DNA of 64,000 bases from Halomonas sp. M20. GTDB taxonomy: Bacteria; Pseudomonadota; Gammaproteobacteria; Pseudomonadales; Halomonadaceae. The first letter of the stretch is position 1. Every line of letters begins with the position of its first letter. Shown here piece by piece: positions 39,867 through 56,148 of the stretch. Made by a program: the position numbers and the translations under genes. Where the stretch lies: NCBI RefSeq assembly GCF_020622265.1, contig NZ_JACNMQ010000002.1, forward strand, positions 496,001 through 560,000, given 5' to 3'. Below the pieces are notes generated by a model. That model was not told the origin of the DNA. It made no database searches and saw only the letters and a list, made by a program, of their open reading frames with translations.

Positions 39867-42800
39867 ATGAAGCTCAAGTTCAAGACTCAGGAATACCAGA
39901 CCCGGGCCGTCGAGGCTTTAGTAGATTGCTTTGCCGGCCAACCTTTTAGTAGCGGCATTCAGTACCGAATCGATCCGGGTGAGGCCGTGCGACAGAGGCA
40001 ACCACGTCAGCAAGAACTGTACGCCTTGCCAGAGCAGGACGATGCCGGCTTCAAGAACGCCGCCCTGGAGCTCTCCGAATACGATCTGTTGAGCAATATC
40101 AAGGCTGTGCAGCGTCGCCAGAATCTGCCGCTCTCCGACGGCTTGAAGAAGGATGACAAGACCGGCTGCCCCTACAACCTGGACGTGGAGATGGAGACCG
40201 GCACCGGCAAGACATACGTCTACCTGAAGAGCATGTTCGAGCTGAAACAGCGCTGCGGCTGGAGCAAGTTCATCGTGGTGGTACCCAGCATCGCCATCCG
40301 CGAGGGGGTCTACAAGTCGCTGCAGATCACCGCCGACCACTTCCTGGAGAGCTACGGCCAGAAGGCGCGCTTCTTCATCTACGACTCGAAGCAGCTGCAC
40401 AACCTGGAAAGCTTCTCCTCGGATGCCGGCATCAGCGTGATGGTCATCAATGTGCAGGCCTTCAACTCCCGTGGCGCCGACAACCGCCGCATCTACGAGG
40501 AGCTGGACGACTTCCAGTCGCGGCGCCCCATCGATGTAATCAAGGCCAACCGGCCGATCCTGTTTCTCGATGAGCCGCAGAAGATGGAAGGCGACAAGAC
40601 GCTCAGCTCACTGAGCGAGTTCAACCCCTTGTTCATCGTGCGCTACTCGGCGACCCACAAGACGATCTATAACAAGATCCACCGCCTGGACGCCCTGGAC
40701 GCCTACAACCAGAAGTTGGTGAAGAAGATCTCGGTGCACGGTGTCACCACCAAAGGCCTCACCGGCACCGACGCCTATCTTTATCTGGAAAACATCGAGA
40801 CGGCGAAGAACAAGCCCCCGGTGGCCTGGGTTGAATATGAACAAAAGACGGCCAGTGGCCCGAAGCGTAAGCGACGCAAGCTGGGCAAGAACGACAATCT
40901 TCATGAACTATCGGGTGAGCTGGATCAGTACAAGGGCTTCGTCGTCTCGGATATTGACGCCCGGATCGATCAGCTCAGCTTCACCAACGGCGTCGAGCTC
41001 ACCGCCGGGGAGGTGACCGTCGACGTCACCGAGAAGGCGCTGCGCCAGCTTCAGATTCGCGAGGCGGTCAAGGCGCACTTCAAGAAGGAAGAGCTGCTGT
41101 TCTCCCAGGGCGTCAAAGTACTCACGCTGTTCTTCATCGATGAGGTGGCCAAGTACCGCCAGTACGATGAAGGCGGTGAGGTGCTGGGCGAGTACGCCGA
41201 AATGTTCGAGAAGGAATACAACCACCAACTCAACCAGGTATTGACCCTGGAAGACAGCGCGTACAACCGCTACCTGAAAGGCATCAGCGCATCAAACACC
41301 CACAACGGCTACTTTTCCATCGACAAGAAGTCCAAGCGACTCATCGACCCCAAGACCAAGGCTCGCTCCACCGAGACCGACGATGTCGATGCCTACGACC
41401 TGATCCTGAAGGACAAGGAGCGCCTGCTCTCCTTCGAGGAGCCCACGCGCTTCATCTTCTCCCACTCCGCGCTGAGGGAGGGCTGGGATAACCCTAACGT
41501 CTTCGTCATCTGCACGCTGAAACATAGCGATAACACCATCTCCCGGCGTCAGGAGGTCGGACGCGGCCTGCGCCTGGCGGTCAACCAGCTGGGGGACCGC
41601 ATGGACGACCCCATGACGGTGCACGACATCAACGAACTGACGGTGGTCGCCAGCGAGAGCTACAAGGACTTCGTCACCGCCTTGCAGCGCGATATCAGCA
41701 ACGATCTCTCCGAGCGCCCGCGCAAGGCAGATGAAGACTATTTCAAGGGAAAACTGCTGATCAACGATGTGGGTGAAGAAACAGAAGTTACGGCTAGGTT
41801 GGCCAAAGATATCTATCGCTACCTGCTCAAAAATGAGTACACCGATAACGACGACCATATTGCGGACGTCTACCATCAAGCCAAGGAAGCCGGCACCCTG
41901 GCCGAGCTGCCAGAGGCGCTGCAACCCTATGCCCAGCAGGTCTTCCAGCTGATCGACAGTGTCTTCAGCAATGCCCAACTGCCGCACATCGAGGACGGCC
42001 GCAAGGCCAAGCTTAACCCGCTCAACGACAACTTCCACAAGAAGGAATTTCAGGAACTCTGGGAGCGCATCAACCGCAAGGCAGCATACTCGGTCAGCTT
42101 CGACTCCAACGAGCTGATCGAGAAATGCGTGGGCTACCTGGACCTGAAGCTCAAGGTGAAGCGCCTGGAATACCAGGTGGAGCGCGGCACCCAGAAGGCG
42201 GAAGCCAGCTACCAGGACCTGACCAGCGGGCAGGCCTTCACCGTCAACGAAAGCGAGCGCGTCAAATACGAAAACTCGCTTCACTCAGCCGTGCAATATG
42301 ACCTGATCGGACTTCTAGCCGAGGCCACGCAGCTGACGCGCCGCACCGTAGCGGCGATTCTCTCCAATATCCAGCCGAAGACCTTCAAGCAGTACCAGAT
42401 GAGTCCGGAAGACTTCATGGCTCAGGCCGCCAGGTTGATCAACGAGCAGAAGGCCAGCATGGTGGTCGAGCACATCAGCTATGACCCCCTCAACGAGCAG
42501 CACAGCCGGGAAATCTTCACCATCGAGAAGCCGGAAAACCAGCTGGATCGCGCCTACAAGGCCAATCGTCATGTCTTCGACTATGTGGTGACCGATTCCA
42601 AGATCGAACGAGACTTCGTCGAAGAGCTCGAGACTAGCAAGGAGGTAGTGGTCTACGCCAAGCTGCCGAAAAGCTTCTTCATTCCGACACCGGTGGGCAA
42701 CTACAATCCCGACTGGGCCATCGCCTTCAACGAGAATGACGTCAAGCACGTCTACTTCGTGGCCGAGACCAAGGGCAGCATGTCATCGCTAGAACTGCGA

Positions 42801-42917
42801 GAAATCGAGCAGGCCAAGATCAGATGTGCCACGGAATTCTTCGAGACCATCGCGACGGCAAAGGTGAAGTACGATGTCGTGGATTCTTATGACAAGCTGA
42901 TGGATTTGGTGAGATAA
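39867..42917 (+). CDS. Type III-like restriction endonuclease subunit Res
   Basis: The 1016-residue product joins a superfamily 2 ATPase and a nuclease: METGTGKT (Walker A, residues 109-116), DEPQ (235-238), [17 protein letters not shown] and RQEVGRGLR, then a C-terminal PD-(D/E)xK pattern with NPDWAIAF (about 948) and VAETKG (about 967). These are the parts of type III Res subunits. ATG 39867 has AAGGAAC upstream. It is the last gene of the island, 113 bp after the AlbA_2 gene, and is followed by a terminator. All motifs are intact, so an active nuclease is expected. Confidence 0.9.
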   Translation: MKLKFKTQEYQTRAVEALVDCFAGQPFSSGIQYRIDPGEAVRQRQPRQQELYALPEQDDAGFKNAALELSEYDLLSNIKAVQRRQNLPLSDGLKKDDKTGCPYNLDVEMETGTGKTYVYLKSMFELKQRCGWSKFIVVVPSIAIREGVYKSLQITADHFLESYGQKARFFIYDSKQLHNLESFSSDAGISVMVINVQAFNSRGADNRRIYEELDDFQSRRPIDVIKANRPILFLDEPQKMEGDKTLSSLSEFNPLFIVRYSATHKTIYNKIHRLDALDAYNQKLVKKISVHGVTTKGLTGTDAYLYLENIETAKNKPPVAWVEYEQKTASGPKRKRRKLGKNDNLHELSGELDQYKGFVVSDIDARIDQLSFTNGVELTAGEVTVDVTEKALRQLQIREAVKAHFKKEELLFSQGVKVLTLFFIDEVAKYRQYDEGGEVLGEYAEMFEKEYNHQLNQVLTLEDSAYNRYLKGISASNTHNGYFSIDKKSKRLIDPKTKARSTETDDVDAYDLILKDKERLLSFEEPTRFIFSHSALREGWDNPNVFVICTLKHSDNTISRRQEVGRGLRLAVNQLGDRMDDPMTVHDINELTVVASESYKDFVTALQRDISNDLSERPRKADEDYFKGKLLINDVGEETEVTARLAKDIYRYLLKNEYTDNDDHIADVYHQAKEAGTLAELPEALQPYAQQVFQLIDSVFSNAQLPHIEDGRKAKLNPLNDNFHKKEFQELWERINRKAAYSVSFDSNELIEKCVGYLDLKLKVKRLEYQVERGTQKAEASYQDLTSGQAFTVNESERVKYENSLHSAVQYDLIGLLAEATQLTRRTVAAILSNIQPKTFKQYQMSPEDFMAQAARLINEQKASMVVEHISYDPLNEQHSREIFTIEKPENQLDRAYKANRHVFDYVVTDSKIERDFVEELETSKEVVVYAKLPKSFFIPTPVGNYNPDWAIAFNENDVKHVYFVAETKGSMSSLELREIEQAKIRCATEFFETIATAKVKYDVVDSYDKLMDLVR

Positions 42918-42932
42918 CTGCTGCGAGCACAG

Positions 42933-42952
42933 GAGCCCGACCCATCGGGCTC
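42933..42952. terminator. Terminator between the island and gltD
   Basis: GAGCCCGA pairs with TCGGGCTC around CCCA, followed on the plus strand by TTGTGTTG. It lies 15 bp after the Res stop and 33 bp before the convergent gltD stop, so it may serve both. The T-run is imperfect. Confidence 0.65.
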
Positions 42953-42985
42953 TTGTGTTGCGACAGTCAATAGTGACGGTCGGCT

Positions 42986-48891
<5,906 letters not shown>

Positions 48892-48974
48892 GGGCGTGCC
48901 TCTAAAAAATGTAAATAGCCAAGAAGTGAACGGATAGGGAAAACCAGGCCGCTGCATTGAAAGTGCAGCTCTTT

Positions 48975-49003
48975 GTTATGCGATTCATGCATAAGCCATG
49001 CAA
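48975..49003 (-). promoter_or_regulatory. Putative gltB promoter
   Basis: On the minus strand TTGCAT (48998-49003) and CATAAC (48975-48980) are separated by 17 bp, a plausible sigma-70 pair about 85 nt upstream of the gltB start. It is found by eye only, with two mismatches in each hexamer. Confidence 0.35.
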
Positions 49004-49047
49004 GACCAGCAAGAGGGCAAGACTACCCTGAATCGGCACGTCAATGC

Positions 49048-49072
49048 AAAAGCCCGCGTCAAGGCGCGGGCT
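49048..49072 (-). terminator. Terminator downstream of aroB
   Basis: AGCCCGCG (49051-49058) pairs with CGCGGGCT (49065-49072); on the minus strand the stem is followed by TTTT. It lies 36 bp past the aroB stop and closes the pilMNOPQ-aroK-aroB run before gltB. Confidence 0.75.
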
Positions 49073-49107
49073 ATGAATTCATTCAAGATTCTGTAAAGAA
49101 GAAAGGA

Positions 49108-50214
49108 TTACTTTTTAGGGCACTCCTGCAAAAACTGCTCGAGTAATGCAGGGGGTGTCTCATCGTAAAGACAGGCATCTCCAAGACCGCGCAACAATAC
49201 CAGGCGAATGCGGGCATCCAGATTCTTCTTGTCTCGGCGCATGTGCTCGAGAAATGCCGCCGCATCCATGTCGGCCGGGGTGTTCAATGGAAGCCCCGCT
49301 GCCGTCAGCACGGCACCCACGCGCTCAATTTCGACCTGAGCCAGCCAATTCAAGCGCTGGGAAAGCAGCGCCGCCAGGTACATTCCTGTGCCTACCGCCT
49401 CGCCGTGCAGCCAGTTGCCGTAACCCTGGTGGGCCTCGATGGCATGGCCGAAGGTGTGACCGAGATTGAGCAATGCCCGCACGCCCTGTTCGGTCTCGTC
49501 TTCGGCCACGATGTCCGCCTTGATCCTGCAACTGCGCAGAATGGCTTCAATGAGCAGTTCGCTATCGAGCCCACGCAGCCCCGCCATGTGTTCTTCGAGC
49601 CAGGCCAGGAAGGGAAGATCGCCGATCAGACCATACTTGATCACCTCCGCAAGTCCTGCGGACAGTTCCCGCTCAGATAGCGTTGCCAGGGTATCGGTAT
49701 CGACGATCACCGCCCGAGGCTGCCAGAAGGCGCCGATCATGTTCTTGCCCAGAGGATGATTTACCCCGGTCTTGCCACCCACCGAGGAATCGATCTGGGC
49801 CAACAAGGTGGTTGGCACCTGGATGAAGGCTACCCCGCGCTGATAGCAGGCAGCCGCGTACCCGGTCATGTCGCCGATCACGCCGCCGCCCAAAGCGATG
49901 AGCGTGCAGCGGCGATTGAAGCCGGCTTCCAACAAGGCATCCCAGATGCGCGACACCGTGGCCAGGGTCTTGGTCTGTTCGCCGTCCGGCAAGATCAACT
50001 CGCGCACCTCGAGATCGTCACCGAGCGCTTGCTTGAGCATCTCCAGGTAGAGCGGCGCCACGGCCTCGTTGGTGACGATCAGCACCTGGCGTCCGGCCAG
50101 ATGGGAGCGCAGCAACGCCGGATCATGCAAGAGCCCCGCGCCGATATGAATGGGATAGCGACGCTCGCCGAGCGCAACGTCAAGGGTGCGCGGCGGAACA
50201 AGGGATGTCTTCAT
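49108..50214 (-). CDS. aroB: 3-dehydroquinate synthase
   Basis: AroB cyclises DAHP to 3-dehydroquinate in the shikimate pathway. Visible: [10 protein letters not shown], the NAD-binding [45 protein letters not shown], and the metal-ligand segment [12 protein letters not shown] with GEAVGTGM. The 368-residue length is normal. It starts 5 nt after the aroK stop and is co-directional with the pil genes. Confidence 0.97.
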   Translation of the reverse strand: MKTSLVPPRTLDVALGERRYPIHIGAGLLHDPALLRSHLAGRQVLIVTNEAVAPLYLEMLKQALGDDLEVRELILPDGEQTKTLATVSRIWDALLEAGFNRRCTLIALGGGVIGDMTGYAAACYQRGVAFIQVPTTLLAQIDSSVGGKTGVNHPLGKNMIGAFWQPRAVIVDTDTLATLSERELSAGLAEVIKYGLIGDLPFLAWLEEHMAGLRGLDSELLIEAILRSCRIKADIVAEDETEQGVRALLNLGHTFGHAIEAHQGYGNWLHGEAVGTGMYLAALLSQRLNWLAQVEIERVGAVLTAAGLPLNTPADMDAAAFLEHMRRDKKNLDARIRLVLLRGLGDACLYDETPPALLEQFLQECPKK

Positions 50215-50219
50215 GGTTT

Positions 50220-50762
50220 TCAGGCCTTGGTCTGCAATGGGTCGATGAGCCGGGATACGCGCCTCAGTATGTCGTTGACCACCGAGCGTGTGCCACGTCG
50301 ATCGGTGCGTATCAACAAGTCGGCGGTGGCACGGTACAGCGGATCGCGTACCTCGAACAAGCCGCGCAGCACCGCCTCGGGATCATGACTGCGCAACAGG
50401 GGGCGATTGCGATCCTTGGCGGTGCGACGCAACTGCTGTTCGACGGTGGCATAGAGATAGATCACGGTGCCGCGCTCACGCAGTAACTGGCGATTGTCTT
50501 CATGCATCACCGCGCCACCGCCGGTGGCAAGGACGATGTCACCACGCTGACTCAGCTCGTCGATGATCAACCGTTCGCGCAGGCGAAAGCCGGCCTCGCC
50601 CTCGACGTCGAAGATCCAAGGAATATCGGCACCACAACGCCGTTGGATTTCGTGATCGCTATCGACGAAATCGCGCTGCAACTCGGCCGCCAGAAGGCGG
50701 CCGATGGTGCTTTTACCGGCCCCCATGGGGCCGATCAGAAAAAGATTGGGAAAACCCTGCAT
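50220..50762 (-). CDS. aroK: Shikimate kinase
   Basis: AroK phosphorylates shikimate. The P-loop [15 protein letters not shown] lies at residues 12-26; [11 protein letters not shown] binds shikimate and LATGGGAV follows. The 180-residue length is typical. Its ATG shares a base with the pilQ stop (TGATG), so it is translated as part of the pil operon; pilMNOPQ-aroK-aroB is a conserved gammaproteobacterial order. Confidence 0.97.
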   Translation of the reverse strand: MQGFPNLFLIGPMGAGKSTIGRLLAAELQRDFVDSDHEIQRRCGADIPWIFDVEGEAGFRLRERLIIDELSQRGDIVLATGGGAVMHEDNRQLLRERGTVIYLYATVEQQLRRTAKDRNRPLLRSHDPEAVLRGLFEVRDPLYRATADLLIRTDRRGTRSVVNDILRRVSRLIDPLQTKA

Positions 50763-52918
50763 CAGCGAATCGCCAGCCTATCCTCGATGATTTTCGGAGT
50801 GATGAAGACTAGCAATTCTACCTTCTGATTGCTCTGTTCGGTATAGCGGAATAGATGTCCCAGCAATGGCAGGTCACCCAATAGCGGTGTCTTGAACAGA
50901 TTTTCCAGCTGATCGGTGGTCAGAATGCCGCCCAGAACCACGGTTTCACCATTGTTGACCAGCACCTGAGTCTGGATTTCGTTGGTGTCGATGGCCGGCG
51001 CCCCGGCGAAGCTGTTGTCGGCCACATCGTCGTTGTTGATGATCAAATCCATGATGATGCGGTCATCCGGGGTGATCTGGGGCGTGACCTCCAGCGACAG
51101 CACCGCCTCCTTGAACTCGATGTTGGTAGCGCCGCTGGAGGTGGCTTCCTGATAAGGTATTTCCTGGCCCTGCTTGATCACGGCCCGCTTCTGGTTGGCG
51201 GTGATCACCTTCGGCTGAGAAATGGTCTGGCTCTTGCCTTCGCTTTCCAGTGCCCGCAGTTCGAGATCGAGCAGAATGTCGCCGGAGAGATAGCCGAAGC
51301 TGAATACGCTGCTAGGGTTTAAATCATCCCCCAGATCCACCGCCAGACCGCCGTTCGGCGCCTGACCGTTCGAGGCGCCACTGAGGTTCATGCTGCTGCC
51401 GTTACCCAGCGCCCCGTTGACCGGCTTGGCCGAGGACATTCCCCAGTTGACCCCCAGTTCCCGAGCGGCGCTATCTCTGGCAATAACGATGCGTGCCTCG
51501 ATCTGCACCTGGCGCACGGGAATGTCCAGCTGATCCAGGGTGAACTTGATCGCCTTGAGCTGTTCCGGAGTTTCCTGGATCAGCAAGGTATTGGTGCGAG
51601 CGTCGACACTGACCTTTCCCCGGTCGGAGAGCAGGCCGAACCCTTCACCCCCTCTTAGAAGAGAAGCCAGTTCATCCGCCTTGGCATAGCGCACCTGGAG
51701 ATATTCCGTGGTCAATGGCGCCAGTTCCTGCATTTGCGCCTGAGCTTCGAACTCCCGGCGCTCCATGGCGGCCATCTCCTCCGCTGGTGCCACGATCAGT
51801 ACATTGCCGGTCTGGCGACTGGCCAGCCCATGGCTTTTAAGCACCAGATCCAGCGCCTGATCCCAGGGCACGTTCTGTAGATTCAAGGTCACACTGCCCT
51901 GCACACTATCCCGGGCCATCAGGTTGAGGCCGGTGAAATCAGCGATGATCGCCAGCACCTCACGTACCTCGATGTCCTGAAAATTGAGGGTGATGCGCTT
52001 GCCGGTATAGGCGGTGCGCTGGCGCTGGTCGTCAGGGCGTTCGGTCCGGGCCCGAGGCTTGGCTTCGATGACGAGCTCACGTCCATTGAGACTCGAATGC
52101 ATTGCATAATCGCCCTGCGCTTCGATCATCAACTGCACGCCTTGCCCCTCGAACTGCGGCACGATGCGCTGCATCGGGGTACCGAAATCGCTGACATCCA
52201 GAATCTTGAACAGCGATGCCGGCAGGGTCACGTTCTCGATGTCCGCAACGATAAGCCGATCCTCCCGCTCACGAACCCGAGCATCGACGCCACTGCGATC
52301 GAAGGTCAGCGTCAGCCGGCTGGCACCATTATCGCCGCGGCGAAAGTCAATGTCTTCCACCCGAGGCCCGTGCACCAAGGGCAAGGCGCTGGCCGCAGTT
52401 TCGGCCTTGACTTCCACATCGACCACACCGCCAGATGGGGCCTTGGGAAAATAAACGCCTTCCCTGGCCGGCTCGGCGCCCGTTTCATTGATGACGGCAC
52501 CGGTTGCGATCAGCTCGGAAAGCATCGGCGTCGCTGCAGCGTCATTACCGAGCTGGACCACCAATACATCGCCCTGCTCACGCAAGGTGTAGGGCAATGC
52601 GCGCTCGAGGTCGAATACCAGCCGGGTACGCTTGCCGGACTCCAGGGCCACCAGCTGGTGCACGCCGGCCAGCGCAAGATCGAAGCGGCGCTGCTCCAGC
52701 TGGCTAGCGGTCTCCAACAGGTCGACGGTCAACCGGGATGGAGAGTCGATGCGATAGCTGCGCACCTCGGGTACGCCACCGGAGAAGCGCAGCGCGACCT
52801 CGAGCTGATTGTCGCTGGACTGCTCGAAATCCACGCCTATCAACGCGGACTGGGCCAGCACCGGCCCGGCAGCGCTGAACAGCGCCGCAGCTAGCAGCGT
52901 GCGAATGAGTGTTGTCAT
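50762..52918 (-). CDS. pilQ: Type IV pilus secretin PilQ
   Basis: PilQ forms the outer-membrane pore through which type IV pili pass. The 718-residue product has a signal peptide (about 1-22, cleavage after VLAQ-like), two N-terminal AMIN-type domains, an STN/N0 domain ([24 protein letters not shown]), an N1 domain, and the C-terminal secretin domain with [20 protein letters not shown] precedes the ATG. A MITE-like element lies just upstream, between pilP and pilQ. Confidence 0.95.
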   Translation of the reverse strand: MTTLIRTLLAAALFSAAGPVLAQSALIGVDFEQSSDNQLEVALRFSGGVPEVRSYRIDSPSRLTVDLLETASQLEQRRFDLALAGVHQLVALESGKRTRLVFDLERALPYTLREQGDVLVVQLGNDAAATPMLSELIATGAVINETGAEPAREGVYFPKAPSGGVVDVEVKAETAASALPLVHGPRVEDIDFRRGDNGASRLTLTFDRSGVDARVREREDRLIVADIENVTLPASLFKILDVSDFGTPMQRIVPQFEGQGVQLMIEAQGDYAMHSSLNGRELVIEAKPRARTERPDDQRQRTAYTGKRITLNFQDIEVREVLAIIADFTGLNLMARDSVQGSVTLNLQNVPWDQALDLVLKSHGLASRQTGNVLIVAPAEEMAAMERREFEAQAQMQELAPLTTEYLQVRYAKADELASLLRGGEGFGLLSDRGKVSVDARTNTLLIQETPEQLKAIKFTLDQLDIPVRQVQIEARIVIARDSAARELGVNWGMSSAKPVNGALGNGSSMNLSGASNGQAPNGGLAVDLGDDLNPSSVFSFGYLSGDILLDLELRALESEGKSQTISQPKVITANQKRAVIKQGQEIPYQEATSSGATNIEFKEAVLSLEVTPQITPDDRIIMDLIINNDDVADNSFAGAPAIDTNEIQTQVLVNNGETVVLGGILTTDQLENLFKTPLLGDLPLLGHLFRYTEQSNQKVELLVFITPKIIEDRLAIR

Positions 52919-52945
52919 ATGTGTTCCCCTGAACCTGCCTTCCTA

Positions 52946-53087
52946 GGCTATGTCTGAAAAGTGCCTGCGCTCGCCCATACAGCGTTAAAAATCGACTCAA
53001 AGTACTCATTTACACCGCGTAAACTCCGCCTTTTCGTCGATTTTTGCCTTGTCTAGTCATCGCTCATCGACTTCTCAGACAAAGCCC
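52946..53087. mobile_element. 142-bp MITE-like palindromic element between pilP and pilQ
   Basis: The ends are inverted repeats: GGCTATGTCTGAAAAGT (52946-52962) against the reverse complement of 53071-53087, 15 of 17 bases identical. A second inner pair of inverted repeats (AAAATCGAC and GTCGATTTT) gives a long nested hairpin. There is no coding sequence and no clear target-site duplication. I recall similar elements as dispersed intergenic repeats in Halomonas genomes, but this is memory, not a search. It lies in an otherwise gap-free pil operon. Confidence 0.65.
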
Positions 53088-53109
53088 AAGCCTTGGCGCT
53101 TCTTTTTCT

Positions 53110-53646
53110 TTAGCCTCGGCGTTTATGTTCGTTGTCATCGTTCAATGCGAGATTGCCGCGGCGCTCGATCCAGCCCCCTTGCCCGTTCGGCACGATCTCC
53201 AGAAGCTGTAGGGAGCGTTCATCGATATGGGTAACACGGCCGAAATCCGTGCCTAGATGCTCACCAACATAGAGGCGATGTATTCCTCCCTCCGGGTCGC
53301 GAATCAATGCCGAGTTTCGCCCGTCGGTGCGCAGGATACCCACCAGAATGAGCGATTCCAGGGCGTAGGCTTCAAGTGCGTCCTTCGAGCGCCGCCTGTC
53401 CGGCGCCAACTCGGTCTTTACATTGCGAGCCTGCTCGACGTCCGAACGCTGCACCATGAACGGGCTGCGATCAGCGACCTGGCCGTAGATTACCGGTTGA
53501 TATAACGGCGTTTGGGGAAGTGGCACGACCTGTCCGGTAGAGCGGCTTTGCAATAGATCCAGCTGACGCTCCAGACCGGCAAGATTGCTGTCGCTGCAGC
53601 CTGCCAGCGCCAGCATCAACAGCGGCCCGAGAATTCTGCCGTTCAT
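53110..53646 (-). CDS. pilP: Type IV pilus lipoprotein PilP
   Basis: PilP is an inner-membrane lipoprotein that links PilNO to the secretin PilQ. The signal has a lipobox LALAGC (Cys17), then a low-complexity linker and a C-terminal HR-like beta domain (ESLILVGILRTDGRNSALIRDPEGGIHRLYVGEHLG). Length 178, typical. It overlaps pilO by 4 bp; 190 bp separate it from pilQ, most of it a repeat element. Confidence 0.93.
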   Translation of the reverse strand: MNGRILGPLLMLALAGCSDSNLAGLERQLDLLQSRSTGQVVPLPQTPLYQPVIYGQVADRSPFMVQRSDVEQARNVKTELAPDRRRSKDALEAYALESLILVGILRTDGRNSALIRDPEGGIHRLYVGEHLGTDFGRVTHIDERSLQLLEIVPNGQGGWIERRGNLALNDDNEHKRRG

Positions 53647-54272
53647 GGCTGGCTCTCCGGTCGATGGTTGTAGGTCTTGGCCAGCATCGACAGTCGCAGC
53701 GTATCGGTCTTCTCTACCGGAACGAGGCTGAAATCGTGCAAAGTGACGATCCGAGATAGTCCAGCAACGCCGGATAGGAAAGCGGCAATGCGGTGATAGT
53801 CGCCCTGTACTTGAATATCGAAGGGTTGCTCGGTGTAGAACGTCTTGAGCACGGGGCTGCGTAGGCGAATGAAATCGATGGTCAACTGATTGTCATGGGC
53901 GGTATCGCTGATATTGTCGATCAATGCCGGCACCTCGGCCCCGGTCGGCAGCATTTCAAGCAGCAATCCCATACGGCCTTCGAGTTCGCCCATCTGTTCA
54001 CGCATCAGCGGCAGACTCGCCGCCTGGAGGGCTTTGTTTTCATAACGCTGAATCCATTCGCTCTCCTGAGCCCGGGCACTCTCGAGTTGCTCGGCCCGAG
54101 GTGCCGCCAGATACCAGTTCATGGCGACGAATGTGCCTGCCAATACCAACCCGTGGCAGATCGCCTTCAATGACTTGGGCCAGCTGGCAGCCTCGCTTAT
54201 GTCCAGCTCACGCCACTCGAGTTCACGTAAACGCTGCCACTCTAGCTTGAGGTTCGTGCCCCTGGAGTTCAT
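53643..54272 (-). CDS. pilO: Type IV pilus inner-membrane protein PilO
   Basis: PilO forms dimers with PilN in the pilus alignment complex. The 209-residue product has a short cytoplasmic part, one membrane helix (about 33-52), a periplasmic coiled coil, and a ferredoxin-like C-terminal domain (PFDIQVQGDYHRIAAFLSGVAGLSRIVTLHDFSL). It overlaps both pilN and pilP by 4 bp. Confidence 0.94.
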   Translation of the reverse strand: MNSRGTNLKLEWQRLRELEWRELDISEAASWPKSLKAICHGLVLAGTFVAMNWYLAAPRAEQLESARAQESEWIQRYENKALQAASLPLMREQMGELEGRMGLLLEMLPTGAEVPALIDNISDTAHDNQLTIDFIRLRSPVLKTFYTEQPFDIQVQGDYHRIAAFLSGVAGLSRIVTLHDFSLVPVEKTDTLRLSMLAKTYNHRPESQP

Positions 54273-54847
54273 GGCATATCCTCCTTGGCGAGTTGCTCCG
54301 GCACGGAACCGGGCAGAATCTCTTCGACGCTCAGATCGAAACGCCTACCCGTCCCGCCCTCTTCCGTCTGTACTTCGGCCAACTGAGGGATCCCGAACAC
54401 CTCACTGGCCGCGATCGCACGCAGCTGATCGGATACCTGCCGATTGGTGTCGGCGCGACCGGTAAAGCGCAACCGATTCTCGTCTCGAGACAATGCGCTG
54501 TAATGCACTCCCTCCTGCAGACTCGTCACCAGTTGATTGAACACTCGAACCGTCTGGGGGCGGCTGAACTGCAAGCCACGGATCAGCTCGATCTGTGCCA
54601 GCATGTCCTCCCGCAGCATTTGATAGTCATGAATTGCGACGATGTCCTGATCCAGACGCTGTACTCGGGCTTCGATGAAACGATTGCGCTGCTGCTGCGT
54701 CTCCAGCGCCTGCTGATGAAACTGCGCCAAGCCCCAGCCGCCGCCGCTGCCAAGCAGTGCCATAAGCATGATTCCCAGCACGAAGCGTCGGCTGCGCGCT
54801 TCGCGTTGCGCCTCGCGCCAGGGCAAGAGGTTGATTTCAATACTCAT
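54269..54847 (-). CDS. pilN: Type IV pilus inner-membrane protein PilN
   Basis: PilN anchors cytoplasmic PilM through its N-terminal motif, here MSIEINLLPWREAQR, whose INLLPWR is the conserved PilM-binding sequence. A membrane helix (about 24-44) and a coiled-coil plus ferredoxin-like periplasmic domain follow. Length 192. It overlaps pilM and pilO by 4 bp each. Confidence 0.95.
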   Translation of the reverse strand: MSIEINLLPWREAQREARSRRFVLGIMLMALLGSGGGWGLAQFHQQALETQQQRNRFIEARVQRLDQDIVAIHDYQMLREDMLAQIELIRGLQFSRPQTVRVFNQLVTSLQEGVHYSALSRDENRLRFTGRADTNRQVSDQLRAIAASEVFGIPQLAEVQTEEGGTGRRFDLSVEEILPGSVPEQLAKEDMP

Positions 54848-55908
54848 GGGCGCGACCTCATGGCCAACCCGCAGGCAGTCAACAGGGCCGGAGCGTCGCT
54901 GTTCAAGGCCGCGCCATCCACGCGCGAATTGACGGTCATGTTCGTGAAGGGATTGGCCAGTTCCACCCGCAGGTTACTGCTGGCGGCAAGTTTTTCACGC
55001 AAACCAGGGATCGCACTGGAACCGCCAGCCAGAATCAGGTGCTTGACCTTGGGATTACGACCGGTGGTGTAGTAAAGCTGCAGCGAACGGCCGACCTGTT
55101 GAATGACGGCATCGATGAAGGGATTCAGGACCTGGTCCGTATAATCCTCAGGTAGCCCGCCATATTTCTTGGCAAATCCAGCCTCATCCAAGCTCAATCC
55201 ATAGCGCTGGCGAATATGATCCGTCAGCTTGCGGCCGCCGAAGACCGTATCGCGGCTGTAGAGCGTGCGACCCTGTTGCAGCACATGGAAGGCATTCATG
55301 TTGGCCCCTAGATCGACCAGTGCGATGCATCCGCCCTCATCCGCCTCTTGCTCAACCTGGCGATGCAACTCACTGCAGACACGTTCCAGCGCGAAGGTTT
55401 CGATATCCACTGCAACCGGCTCGAGCCCTACCTGCAGGACAGCATCCGTGAGCTGCTCCAACTCTTGTTGCCGGCAGGCGACCAGCAGTACATTCTGCTG
55501 GTCTGGATGACGGACGTTCGCCCCTAGTCGCTGAAAGTCGAAGGCAACCTCATTGAACGGAAAAGGAATATGCTTGTCGGATTCGAGCTGGATGTGAGCT
55601 TCTATCTCTTCATCGCTCAATGACGCGGGTAGCGTCAGCATCTTGGTAATCGCCGCATTGGGGGAAATCGCCACGGCTGCGTGTCGGCTGCGCGGCTGCG
55701 CATGCTCCACGGCGCGACCGATGGCATCGACGACGTCATCCATATTGCGGATACGACGCTCCACGACGGCGCCTTCCCGCAGCGGCCGTACCGCATAGCT
55801 CTCGACTCGACGCTGGAGGCCGCGACTTCTCAATTCGATTAGTTTGACCGTTGCCGAGGTAATATCGACACCGACAAGTCCCCTGGGGGACGCTTTTAGC
55901 CCTAACAC
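54844..55908 (-). CDS. pilM: Type IV pilus assembly protein PilM
   Basis: PilM is an actin-like (FtsA-type) cytoplasmic ATPase that binds PilN. Visible: GVDITSATVKLIEL (phosphate 1), VALVDLGANMNAFHVLQQG (phosphate 2) and LILAGGSSAIPGL (adenosine). I chose GTG 55908, giving the family-like MLGLKASPRGLVGVDI with AAAGGGG upstream at good spacing; a GTG at 55926 would add six residues. It is the first gene of pilMNOPQ, divergent from ponA. Confidence 0.93.
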   Translation of the reverse strand: MLGLKASPRGLVGVDITSATVKLIELRSRGLQRRVESYAVRPLREGAVVERRIRNMDDVVDAIGRAVEHAQPRSRHAAVAISPNAAITKMLTLPASLSDEEIEAHIQLESDKHIPFPFNEVAFDFQRLGANVRHPDQQNVLLVACRQQELEQLTDAVLQVGLEPVAVDIETFALERVCSELHRQVEQEADEGGCIALVDLGANMNAFHVLQQGRTLYSRDTVFGGRKLTDHIRQRYGLSLDEAGFAKKYGGLPEDYTDQVLNPFIDAVIQQVGRSLQLYYTTGRNPKVKHLILAGGSSAIPGLREKLAASSNLRVELANPFTNMTVNSRVDGAALNSDAPALLTACGLAMRSRP

Positions 55909-56073
55909 GGTGTGGCCCCTTTGCACCTGCGTTCATTCGTATAGGGTTTTATCGGCTCCTAGGAAAAAATCATTAACGCTTTTGAGGCACACAGGCGCCT
56001 GTCAGGGCAACGCTTTCACACTTATTCCTCACAAGGAAATGTCATTACTGGTTTTCGCATGGCGCGCTTTCTA

Positions 56074-56079
56074 TATAAT
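56074..56079 (+). promoter_or_regulatory. -10 element of the ponA promoter
   Basis: TATAAT is a perfect -10 consensus 70 bp upstream of the ponA ATG; the hexamer 17 bp before it (GTTTTC) is a poor -35. Found by eye in the 240-bp pilM-ponA intergenic region. Confidence 0.5.
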
Positions 56080-56148
56080 GCCCAGTCTGAGACCGTGCGG
56101 CACTCCACCGTTCGCTCGTCACTCGATTACCACGGACATTGATACTGC

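Noticed and set aside
31671..42917. Assignment of the island to DISARM or BREX
   Set aside because: There is no DUF1998 (drmB) gene, no pglZ, brxC or brxL, and the nuclease is a type III-like Res. The SNF2 helicase alone is not enough for DISARM.
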